NCBI GenBank assembly: GCA_964415365.1
Contig: CAYPYW010000027.1
Span: 1 to 30,611, forward strand
DNA: 30,611 nucleotides
Direction: 5' to 3'
Source of the DNA: Hydromicrobium sp964415365
Lineage (GTDB): Bacteria; Actinomycetota; Humimicrobiia; Humimicrobiales; Humimicrobiaceae
The position numbers and the translations under genes were made by a program. Below, piece by piece: positions 23,874 through 30,611 of this stretch. The notes under the pieces are model-generated. The model made no database searches. It worked only from the letters and a program-made list of their open reading frames with translations, and was not told the DNA's origin. Position 1 is the first letter of the stretch; every line of letters starts with the position of its first letter.

Positions 23874-24707
23874 TTACTTTATCGCTCCCTTAGTTAATCC
23901 ACTGATTATATTTCTCTGAAATGCTAAAACTATCAAAACTGTCGGAATTATCATTATCGTACTCAAAGTAGTAATTAAATCCCATGGTTTTCCTTGAAAT
24001 GCTGGAATCCATATGAACTCGCCTAGCGCAACACTCAGTGTTTTAGTAGATTTATTAAGCGCAAAAATAAGTGGAAAAATTAATTCATTCCAACTCGATA
24101 TAAAATTTAGAATTATCATTGAAGATACAGCTGGCAAGGTTAAAGGTAATATAATTCTGATTATTACCGAGGTTCGTGAAGCACCATCAACTAATGCTGC
24201 CTCCTCTAACTCAAACGGTATTTGTTTAATGAAGGAAATCATTATCCATATAGTAAATGGTATGAGTAAACTTGAGATTAGAATAATAATCCCATGATAA
24301 GTATTTACAAGTTTTAATTTATTAAAAATTTCAAATAAAGGAATTATGGTAAGCATTTCAGGTAATGCAGTAGTTAATAGTAGTCCAAAAAATATTAAAT
24401 TAGAACCACGAAATCTAATTCTAGCAAAAGCGTACGCTGCTAAAAAACTAAAGAAAACAGTGAGAATACTAGATATAATTGCTATTATTAAAGAGTTTTT
24501 TAGGTATTGAAGGAATGGGGTGGTTGTAAACAATTTATAATAGTTTTCAAGCGTCGGGTTGGTTGGAAAATATGATGGTGGAGTCTGGAACATATAAGCT
24601 CTGGGAGTTATCGAAGTAATAATTAACCAATAGAAAGGTAATAAGGTGAATACTAAAAATAAGAAAAAGAATAAATATTTTAATATCCCAGTTCTAATAT
24701 TTTTCAT
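23874..24707 (-). CDS. Sugar ABC transporter permease, MalG/UgpE type
   Basis: Inner-membrane subunit of a CUT1-type carbohydrate importer. The 277-aa protein has about six membrane spans, a short cytoplasmic N-terminus, and the EAA loop EEAALVDGAS at 168-177, followed by a basic/hydrophobic IIRIILPLTLP, which contacts the ATPase. The C-terminus FQRNIISGLTKGAIK is the standard MalG-type ending. It follows the MalF-type partner by 11 bases. No ATP-binding subunit is encoded in the window, so a shared MsmX/UgpC-like ATPase must come from elsewhere. Confidence 0.93.
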   Translation of the reverse strand: MKNIRTGILKYLFFFLFLVFTLLPFYWLIITSITPRAYMFQTPPSYFPTNPTLENYYKLFTTTPFLQYLKNSLIIAIISSILTVFFSFLAAYAFARIRFRGSNLIFFGLLLTTALPEMLTIIPLFEIFNKLKLVNTYHGIIILISSLLIPFTIWIMISFIKQIPFELEEAALVDGASRTSVIIRIILPLTLPAVSSMIILNFISSWNELIFPLIFALNKSTKTLSVALGEFIWIPAFQGKPWDLITTLSTIMIIPTVLIVLAFQRNIISGLTKGAIK

Positions 24708-24718
24708 TACAATTTCAT

Positions 24719-25597
24719 TTATAAAGTTATTTCAATCTTACGCCAGTAAGTGAATCCAATGATTCCTACAATTACTATTATAATAAACAATATAATTCCG
24801 ATTGCAGAAGCATACCCAAAATTTAATCCACTGAAAGCTACAATGTAAATCCTGTGTGAAAGGACTGAAGTTGCATAACTAGGACCACCACCGGTCATAC
24901 CATAAATTAGATCAAAAGTAGCTAATTGCCACATTGTAAATAATATTGTAATACTAATCATTATAGGCTTTATAAATTGAAGTGTTATATAACGAAATAA
25001 TTGAAATTGATTTGCTCCATCAATTTTAGCAGCTTCATAATTTTCTATGGGTATATTTTGCATGCTTGCAAGAAATATAATAGCCATGAAGGGTGTATTT
25101 TTCCATATATTTGCTAATATCACAGTGATTCTAGCTCCTTGGAAACTAGCCAGAGAAAAAATGTTTGCTATAGATAATGGGAGGAGATTACTTATCATTC
25201 CATAATCATGATCAAATAGCCATCTAAAAATGAGAGCACCAGCAATTGGGGCAATTGCCCAAGGGACAAGGTTTATAGTTCTACTAAATCCTCTTAACCT
25301 AAAATTTGTATTTAACAATATAGCTACACCAATACCCAAGATAACTGTTCCGATTGTAGAAAAAACAGCAAAGATGATTGTAAAATAAATACTATTATAG
25401 GTCATTATGTCTTTGAAAGCATAAATATAATTACCTAAACCTATAAATTCATTAGTACCTTTAGATAAATCATAGTCTCTAAAACTTAGATAAAAAGCTT
25501 TAAACAATGGATAAATACTTGTTAGTAGTCTCATCAAAATAGAAGGTGCTAACAATATCATACCAGGAATAATTTTAGTAAGTAATCTCCTCCTCAT
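24719..25597 (-). CDS. Sugar ABC transporter permease, MalF/UgpA type
   Basis: Second transmembrane subunit of the importer, 292 aa, six spans. Typical features are the N-terminal LLAPSILMRLLTSIYPLFKA, SFRDYDL, a FIGLGNYIYAF segment and the EAA loop ENYEAAKIDGANQFQLFRYI at about 185-204. The C-terminal TGGGPSYATSVLSHRIY block is also usual in the family. It lies between the binding protein (32 bases upstream) and the MalG-type gene, forming one operon. It should heterodimerise with the MalG-type protein. Confidence 0.93.
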   Translation of the reverse strand: MRRRLLTKIIPGMILLAPSILMRLLTSIYPLFKAFYLSFRDYDLSKGTNEFIGLGNYIYAFKDIMTYNSIYFTIIFAVFSTIGTVILGIGVAILLNTNFRLRGFSRTINLVPWAIAPIAGALIFRWLFDHDYGMISNLLPLSIANIFSLASFQGARITVILANIWKNTPFMAIIFLASMQNIPIENYEAAKIDGANQFQLFRYITLQFIKPIMISITILFTMWQLATFDLIYGMTGGGPSYATSVLSHRIYIVAFSGLNFGYASAIGIILFIIIVIVGIIGFTYWRKIEITL

Positions 25598-25629
25598 TAT
25601 TATATATTATTTAAACTGATAATATTTAT

Positions 25630-26934
25630 TTATCTTCTTGGGCCTAAATCTTCTATTAATTGTTTTCCTTTTTCCATTGTTTCTTCTAAGGTCATTTGAT
25701 CTAATAAGTAAGATTGTATCATGTCATCAACAATATTTTGAGCTTCAACAGTTTTTAGATGATAGGCCGCTGGAGCAATAGCATTGGCATCGGAGTACAT
25801 TTTATAATATGGAACTAATCCAGTATCTCCCAATTTATCATATACAGAATTTCTTGTTATGAAAAACCCCATTGTAGCTTCGGACATCCCACTTTGAATT
25901 TCATTAGAAGTTATAAATTTTATAAATTCTTTGGCATTTTCTAAATTTTCTGAATATTTAGATATTCCCCAGTGCCAGCTACCATCCATAGTTTTATTAT
26001 TTACGGGTCCTTTTGGTGGAAGTGTTATTGTTAATTTTTCGGGTGAATACCATTCTGTATTTGATACTGCAATATCATAGAAGTATGGCCATTGCCTGAT
26101 CATTGCTACCTTATCCGTAATATAATCTTGATTTAACTCATCGTATGTTTTGTTTAGAGCTTCGTTTGGAAAAATCTTGTAATTATGAATCATATCATAT
26201 ATAAATTTGAATGCCTCTGCAGTCCCTTCATCGAAAGCAAAGATATCTCCACCTGCTTGTACAGAAAGCCAGGCAACATAAACAAATGGATATCCTGGTT
26301 TAGCTAATGCATCTTCGGTTCCCCAGATACCATCTTTTGCAAGTTCTTTTCCTACTTCTACCATTTCCTCCCAAGTAGTTGGAACAGATAAACCCTTTGA
26401 ATCTAACATATCTTTACGAACGAAAAAAAGTTGTATTTCAGATGTGAAAGGTATAGTATATAACTTCCCATCGTATTTATCCCAAACTTCTATTCTATCT
26501 AATGCACTTTGAGTAAAATCATCCAAAACTTCAGGGAGAATAACGTCATCTAATGGATATAACCAACCTGAATTAAAAAAAATTGGGCAACATTCATCGG
26601 GGATAACAACAACATCATAAGGACTTGTCTCGGCTGCCCAATAAGTGCTGTATTTAGTAAGGATTTCTGGTCCTGTACCTGGAGCAGTTTCTAATTCAAC
26701 TTTTATACCTGTTCTTTTTGTAAATTCTTCCAGAAATTGATTTACATATGTCTCTTGTCCTCCCATCATTGTTACGACGACTTTCCCCCTGTCCGCTTTT
26801 TCTTCAGTAAGTGTTACCTCTTCTTTAGCAGTGGTACCCTCAGTTGATTCAGCAGTTTTTTTGCAACTTATACCTGTAAATACTAATAAAAAGACTAAAG
26901 CTACTGATAATAGTAATGTTAGTGACCTTTTCAT
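25630..26934 (-). CDS. Extracellular sugar-binding lipoprotein of the ABC importer
   Basis: CUT1-type solute-binding protein, 434 aa. The signal peptide SLTLLLSVALVFLLVFTGISC has a lipobox ending at Cys24, so the protein is lipid-anchored outside the membrane. The mature part starts with an acidic/Thr linker (to about residue 45), then the two-lobed fold: VVVTMMGGQETYVNQFLEEF, TYWAAETSPYDVVVIPDECC, and a conserved NKTMDGSWHWGISKYSENLE region near the C-lobe. Start ATG has the perfect ribosome-binding site AAGGAGGTC 6 bases upstream. First structural gene of the minus-strand operon, downstream of a consensus promoter and repeat operator. Ligand cannot be predicted. Confidence 0.92.
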   Translation of the reverse strand: MKRSLTLLLSVALVFLLVFTGISCKKTAESTEGTTAKEEVTLTEEKADRGKVVVTMMGGQETYVNQFLEEFTKRTGIKVELETAPGTGPEILTKYSTYWAAETSPYDVVVIPDECCPIFFNSGWLYPLDDVILPEVLDDFTQSALDRIEVWDKYDGKLYTIPFTSEIQLFFVRKDMLDSKGLSVPTTWEEMVEVGKELAKDGIWGTEDALAKPGYPFVYVAWLSVQAGGDIFAFDEGTAEAFKFIYDMIHNYKIFPNEALNKTYDELNQDYITDKVAMIRQWPYFYDIAVSNTEWYSPEKLTITLPPKGPVNNKTMDGSWHWGISKYSENLENAKEFIKFITSNEIQSGMSEATMGFFITRNSVYDKLGDTGLVPYYKMYSDANAIAPAAYHLKTVEAQNIVDDMIQSYLLDQMTLEETMEKGKQLIEDLGPRR

Positions 26935-26952
26935 TAAAGACCTCCTTGTACA

Positions 26953-26994
26953 CTATTTTATTATTGAGCTTATTACTAAATACATTTATTTCAT
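26953..26994 (-). other. Tiny leader ORFs before the binding-protein gene
   Basis: On the minus strand a very strong ribosome-binding site (GGGAGGAG) precedes ATG AAA TAA (26994-26986), a two-codon frame, whose stop is followed directly by a second ATG that opens a 10-codon frame (MYLVISSIIK, ending 26953). They lie in the leader of the ABC operon. Translation of either is unproven. Confidence 0.3.
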
Positions 26995-27076
26995 GGCTCC
27001 TCCCTTCCTTTATTCTTTAATATTTTAGCAATTATCTTATGTTTGTGACTTTTAATATTAGTTTTAATTAACTTTA

Positions 27077-27112
27077 ACGTTTACTTATACGTTTACTTAT
27101 TCGTTTTAGTAT
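27077..27112. repeat. Three tandem 12-bp repeats, probable LacI-type operator
   Basis: On the plus strand ACGTTTACTTAT occurs at 27077-27088 and again at 27089-27100, followed by the variant TCGTTTTAGTAT at 27101-27112. Each contains CGTTTAC or a near match, half of the LacI-family palindrome GTAAACGTTTAC. The array starts immediately downstream of the -10 box of the ABC operon promoter, an ideal place for repression. The LacI-family gene at 18744-19742 is the obvious candidate regulator. Confidence 0.65.
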
Positions 27113-27140
27113 ATTATAATACAACAAATAGGAATGTCAA
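27113..27140 (-). promoter_or_regulatory. Consensus sigma-70-type promoter of the ABC operon
   Basis: Minus-strand TTGACA (27135-27140), a 16-base spacer and TATAAT (27113-27118), both boxes perfect. Start of transcription would be near 27106, inside the tandem repeats, giving a leader of about 170 bases before the binding-protein gene. Confidence 0.8.
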
Positions 27141-27367
27141 TGTTGTTAAAATATTTTGGACTTTTTATATTTTTTGAATGTAGAATTCAAGATCACAGAT
27201 TGATATTGTCTTTAAAAATTATTAAAAATGAAAGATTATTTGTAAACTAAGATTAGTTAAATTAAGCAAGAGGGCAAAATTCATAAGTAAATTGGTCTAT
27301 AAATATAGCCAAATGGAGGGTTAATGTGTCTTTCTGTCTAAGCTTATTTAGTAAATTAAATAAATTT
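27141..27367. other. Divergent intergenic region
   Basis: AT-rich DNA between the two divergent accessory units. No coding frame with a ribosome-binding site was seen and no convincing plus-strand promoter could be chosen. Confidence 0.4.
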
Positions 27368-27387
27368 TAGGACAATAAGTTGTCCTA
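27368..27387. promoter_or_regulatory. Inverted repeat upstream of the Gfo/Idh gene, operator candidate
   Basis: TAGGACAA-TAAG-TTGTCCTA, a perfect 8-bp inverted repeat with a 4-base centre, about 40 bases before the start codon. There is no T-run, so it is more likely a protein-binding site than a terminator. It differs from the CGTTTAC repeats. Confidence 0.45.
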
Positions 27388-27426
27388 TTAATAAAATTTA
27401 TTATCTTATTATGAGTGGAGGAAGAA

Positions 27427-28608
27427 ATGGGAAGGAAAAAGATAAGATTCGGTGTAATAGGTTGTGGAAGTATCGCAGAAATTGCTCATTTGCCTTCTAT
27501 TAATAGAACAGAGGGAGCTGAGCTTATTGCTTGTTGTGATATAAATGAAGAGAGAGTGAAAAACATTTCAAAAAAATGGGGAGCAAAATATTGGTTCACT
27601 AACTATAAAGAGATGCTTGAAAAAGATAAAATCGATGCTGTAATTATCGCTACACCTAATAATGTTCATAGAAATCAAGCTGTTAACGCAGCTAGGGCTG
27701 GATTGAATATCATTATAGAAAAACCAATTGCTGTCACAAACAAAGAAGCTTGGGATATAGTCAAAGCTTGTAGAGAAAACAAAATTAAACTTATGGTAGG
27801 TTGCGATCGAAGATTCTGGATTCACAATCAATGGGCTAAAGAGTTAGTTGAAAAAGGCATTATTGGAAAGGCATTAATGGGAAGATCTTCTTTACATGAG
27901 CACTGGCATTGGTATCAAAATAATGTTGCAGCGACAGGTTGGCGTTTAAATGCTGAGATTGCAGGTGGAGCGGCTTTACCCGATACAGGTTCGCATGCAA
28001 TTGATTTATTAACATGGTTAATGAATAGCAGAGTTAAGCGTGCTATTGGTGTAGCGAAAAGATTAGTTATGCCAGAGTCTTATACTCTTTGTGATGATAC
28101 TGTTTGGGTTCTTTTAGAATTTGAAAATGGAAGTTATGGGTGTATAAGTACAAATCGCTTCTCACCAGTCAGTTCTCAAGTAACTGAATTGTATGGCACG
28201 GAAGGTACAATTTATACTTCAACGGATGGCACAAACCCATTTCAAAGTGTGCCTATGGCAGTTTATACTGATAAAGATTATAATTTTGAAGATTTACCAG
28301 AAATTATTAAAAACTACCGCTGGCCACAAAATTTTTGGGTAGAAGATATAATTAATAAACCGGTAGAAAAGCGTTGGATACCTATAGTTCCTCCAAAATA
28401 CCCAAATAACTATGAAAACATGACTAATCATTTTATGGATTGTTTAATAAATGATAAAGAACCCTTGGTGTCTGGAGAAGATGGGGCTAGAGCAATTGAA
28501 GTTATGTGTGCAGTTTATAAATCTATGGAGACTTCAAGCTGGGTTGATCTACCAATAGAGGAAGAAGTAATACCTCCAAATTATAAGCCCTTGCCTTTTG
28601 ATGCATAA
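27427..28608 (+). CDS. Gfo/Idh/MocA-family NAD(P)-dependent oxidoreductase
   Basis: Predicted sugar or cyclitol dehydrogenase. N-terminal Rossmann fold with FGVIGCGSIAEIAH (8-21), ATPNNVH, and the family signature EKPIAVT (98-104) with the conserved Lys. The C-terminal domain has LPDTGSHAIDLLTWL (184-198), whose Asp and His are typical catalytic residues. The frame opens with GTG at 27415, but GGAGG five bases before the ATG at 27427 shows the true start (393 aa). Intact, unlike the Gfo/Idh remnant at 16813-17027. First gene of the plus-strand unit, divergent from the ABC operon. Substrate unknown; inositol and related polyols are common for this family. Confidence 0.9.
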   Translation: MGRKKIRFGVIGCGSIAEIAHLPSINRTEGAELIACCDINEERVKNISKKWGAKYWFTNYKEMLEKDKIDAVIIATPNNVHRNQAVNAARAGLNIIIEKPIAVTNKEAWDIVKACRENKIKLMVGCDRRFWIHNQWAKELVEKGIIGKALMGRSSLHEHWHWYQNNVAATGWRLNAEIAGGAALPDTGSHAIDLLTWLMNSRVKRAIGVAKRLVMPESYTLCDDTVWVLLEFENGSYGCISTNRFSPVSSQVTELYGTEGTIYTSTDGTNPFQSVPMAVYTDKDYNFEDLPEIIKNYRWPQNFWVEDIINKPVEKRWIPIVPPKYPNNYENMTNHFMDCLINDKEPLVSGEDGARAIEVMCAVYKSMETSSWVDLPIEEEVIPPNYKPLPFDA

Positions 28609-28933
28609 GTATTAAGGTAATAGAAAAAATTAGGACCGTTTATCTATTTTAAATAAGTTTAGGCTCTTTTTTAAAATAATGTTGAAATACAAACATGGGT
28701 TTGCTGATATAGTCTTGAATTAAGTATGTTCAGAGAGAGACAAGCTGACTGAAGATCTAAAGGAATATAATATATATTAACTTCTTTTAAATCTCTCAAC
28801 AGATAAAAGAAGGGAAATTATCTCTTGCCTATAGGATAAAAGTTTAAGCTCTGATACAGCCCTGGCGGATATGGTAGAAGAGATTAGAAGGAAGTGCTAA
28901 AAGAAATTTACTAAAATAGCGATATCGTTGTTA
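28609..28933. other. Intergenic stretch with a possible gene remnant
   Basis: On the plus strand one frame (28724-28900) reads ERDKLTEDLKEYNIY, stop, LLLNLSTDKRREIISCL, stop, DKSLSSDTALADMVEEIRRK, stop. The amphipathic, charged pattern looks like the tail of a decayed protein, but I do not recognise the family. No RNA gene or terminator hairpin was found in the rest. Confidence 0.3.
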
Positions 28934-28963
28934 ATAATAACATATAGTGTTGTATGTTATTAT
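28934..28963. promoter_or_regulatory. Inverted repeat upstream of the isomerase-like gene, operator candidate
   Basis: ATAATAACATA and its exact reverse complement TATGTTATTAT, an 11-bp perfect inverted repeat around an 8-base centre, about 50 bases before the start codon. AT-only except for one C/G pair per arm, so a poor terminator; more likely a regulator-binding site. Confidence 0.45.
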
Positions 28964-29012
28964 AGTTGTATATTTATTCCCATTATGTGAATAAGAAGTG
29001 GAAGGAGAATTT

Positions 29013-30341
29013 ATGAATGAGTACTATGACAATAGCAATAGACCACGGGTTGGTTTTTGTGTAATGCATCATCCTTTAGAATTAGGTAATGAAAGATCAC
29101 CACAGGTTTTGAGTGAAATTATAAAAGAATTCTCGAGATATGATATTAATTTTATTCCATTTAATGAAATAATAGATGATGATAATAAGGCTGAAATAGC
29201 TGGAAAGTATTTTTATGACAAAGAAATAGACGTTCTTTTAACAGTCGAAGTTACTTGGGCAAACGATTACTTTATAGTTGATATTTTGGAGTATATTGAT
29301 GTACCCATAATTCTATGGGCTATTCCTGGTATGGATAATGGTTCACTTTGTGGCTGTCATCAACTGGGAGTAGTTCTCACTGAAATTGGTAAAAAATATG
29401 AAATTTTTTATGGTGATATTAGAGATAAAAAAATTCATAAAAGAGCTTTATCATTTAGCAAAGCTGCTGGTTTAAAGAAATTTTTAAGGAAACAGAAAAT
29501 AGGTCTCATTGGATATAGAGTTCCAGGAATGACTGAAGTTACTTTTGATGAACTAGAACTTAAACGAAAATTTGGTCCGAGAGTTATTCACTTTGGTATA
29601 AATAGTATAAAAGAAATGATAGGTAAAATTGATGATGTCAAAGCTAAAAAAGTTTGGAATGATATAAAAAATAGTGGAGTAAAAATAAAGGTAAATGATA
29701 GTAACGGAGTAGCAGCAAGTAAATATTTTTTAATTTTAGATGAAATTGCAAAAAAAAATAAAATTAAAGGTTTCGCAGTTGAATGCTATCCAGAATTTTT
29801 GGGTGAATTTTGTTTTGCTGCTTCTCGTCTTGCTGGAAAGAATATAGTATTAGCTTGTGAAGCAGATGTGAACTCAGCCACAGCAATGATCATTCTTAAC
29901 TATTTAACTGGTATGCCAGTTAATAATACTGATTTACTGAATCCTGATTCTGCTAATTCAGTTATATTTTCTCATTGTGGGTCTAGTGGTTTTTTAATAG
30001 CAGAGGATAAGAAAAGTATAGAACTTCGTCCAGTACGACTTCTTGATAAAGGTGTATGTGTGACTTTTTTACCAAAGCTTGATGATATAACACTTATAAA
30101 TATTGTTGGGAGGAAAGATTCTTATAGAGTTTCTACTCTAGAAGCCTATTCACAGAAAACAAAAATGGTGTTTCCTGGAAATCCAGTTAGTGCAAGATTT
30201 AATATTTCAGTTGAGAAATTTTTAGATATTATTGTAAAAAATGCAGTTGGTCATCACTGGATGATAGGGTATGGAAAAGTTTTAGAGGAAATAAAATATT
30301 TTAGCAGCATGATTGGAGTAAAATTTATAGATTTTTCATGA
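29013..30341 (+). CDS. L-fucose/L-arabinose isomerase-like sugar isomerase
   Basis: Member of the FucI/AraA-like fold family (COG2407-like), which interconvert aldoses and ketoses with a divalent metal. Counted from the ATG at 29013 (442 aa), Glu257 in FAVECYPEF, Asp285 in ACEADVNSA and His321 in IFSHCGSSG match the expected Glu/Asp/His metal site. The N-terminal half (RVGFCVMHHPLELG, EVTWANDYF, GLIGYRVPGM) fits the two-domain FucI-like fold. GTG at 28998 opens the frame, but AAGGAG six bases before the ATG sets the start. It follows the Gfo/Idh gene by about 400 bases on the same strand. True substrate unknown; many relatives are not fucose enzymes. Confidence 0.8.
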   Translation: MNEYYDNSNRPRVGFCVMHHPLELGNERSPQVLSEIIKEFSRYDINFIPFNEIIDDDNKAEIAGKYFYDKEIDVLLTVEVTWANDYFIVDILEYIDVPIILWAIPGMDNGSLCGCHQLGVVLTEIGKKYEIFYGDIRDKKIHKRALSFSKAAGLKKFLRKQKIGLIGYRVPGMTEVTFDELELKRKFGPRVIHFGINSIKEMIGKIDDVKAKKVWNDIKNSGVKIKVNDSNGVAASKYFLILDEIAKKNKIKGFAVECYPEFLGEFCFAASRLAGKNIVLACEADVNSATAMIILNYLTGMPVNNTDLLNPDSANSVIFSHCGSSGFLIAEDKKSIELRPVRLLDKGVCVTFLPKLDDITLINIVGRKDSYRVSTLEAYSQKTKMVFPGNPVSARFNISVEKFLDIIVKNAVGHHWMIGYGKVLEEIKYFSSMIGVKFIDFS

Positions 30342-30360
30342 TCTGTTCTATAGATTCTTC

Positions 30361-30513
30361 TTACTTTTTAATAATAAAGGGGCCTGATTCACAGGTTAAA
30401 GCACTTTTTATCCTTACCAAGGCTTCTCTTGAATTTATCTGAGGTATATTGATATCCTCATATCTTACATCCCTGGGACCGTAAAAAAGCTATGCTTTCA
30501 TCTTGCCTTTCAT
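30361..30513 (-). pseudogene. Remnant of a zinc-type medium-chain alcohol dehydrogenase (N-terminus)
   Basis: From the minus-strand ATG at 30513, preceded by GGGGA, the frame reads MKGKMKA, TAG, LFYGPRDVRYEDINIPQINS, REALVRIKSALTCESGPF, then stops at 30361. This is the N-terminal GroES-like start of sorbitol/threonine-type MDR dehydrogenases (usually KAxxFYGPxDVRxE and ALxCGTD), with a nonsense codon at residue 8, loss of the CGTD zinc motif and no remaining catalytic domain. Confidence 0.7.
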
Positions 30514-30611
30514 AAAGAATTCCCCAATTAAATAAAATTAATAAATCAGTTATTAGTACCTGACTTGACCGCTTAATCCGATTTTTCACGCACTCTAACT
30601 ATAAAAAACCT
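30514..30611. other. Window end, nothing recognised
   Basis: About 100 AT-rich bases beyond the MDR remnant with no supported gene or repeat. Confidence 0.4.

Noticed and set aside
30420..30490. CCCTGGGACC near the right end as an att repeat of the tRNA-Arg 3' end (CCCAGGGACACC)
   Set aside because: The match is short and inexact and lies within the GPRD codons of the MDR remnant.

Overview
The window is AT-rich bacterial chromosome. It joins a conserved housekeeping block (about 1-15.4 kb) to an accessory carbohydrate locus (about 15.4-30.6 kb) that is visibly lower in G+C and full of decayed genes. The gene order rho-rpmE-DUF1385-prfA-prmC, a T-box riboswitch, UUG starts beside strong Shine-Dalgarno sequences and low G+C suggest an uncultivated anaerobe of Firmicutes-like organisation. 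Atribacterota is my best guess, but this is inference from gene style only; no rRNA or other phylogenetic marker was compared.

Housekeeping block, nearly all on the minus strand: a 5' fragment of hpt, tilS, ymdB, a small lipoprotein, initiator tRNA-Met with its own promoter, an ArsB/NhaD-type permease, prmC, prfA, a DUF1385 membrane protein, rpmE and rho. Then comes a TrpB2-type tryptophan synthase beta chain behind a T-box leader whose specifier reads UGG (Trp), and a GNAT protein with N-terminal cysteines. A divergent plus-strand pair follows, a fold-type I aminotransferase and ddl. The ddl stop codon lies inside a tRNA-Arg(CCT) gene, and the accessory region starts just past that tRNA.

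Accessory locus: on the minus strand, transcription appears to start at a consensus promoter (TTGACA-16-TATAAT, 27113-27140) followed at once by three tandem 12-bp repeats that look like a LacI-type operator. It reads through a sugar-binding lipoprotein, two ABC permeases, a putative glycoside hydrolase, a broken URO-D-like gene, a myo-inositol-phosphate synthase homologue, a LacI regulator, a PfkB kinase with no ATG/GTG/TTG start, a DegT aminotransferase remnant with three nonsense codons, a Gfo/Idh remnant and an intact URO-D-like gene. On the plus strand are an intact Gfo/Idh oxidoreductase and a fucose/arabinose-isomerase-like protein, each preceded by a perfect inverted repeat. A zinc-alcohol-dehydrogenase (MDR) N-terminal remnant closes the window.

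Taken together, the right half is a regulated system for taking up and converting a sugar or cyclitol. The inositol-phosphate synthase, PfkB kinase, Gfo/Idh and DegT parts resemble the enzyme classes used for inositol and aminocyclitol chemistry, but the dehydrogenase and aminotransferase copies next to the synthase are dead. I see no phage, transposase, integrase, CRISPR array or rRNA.
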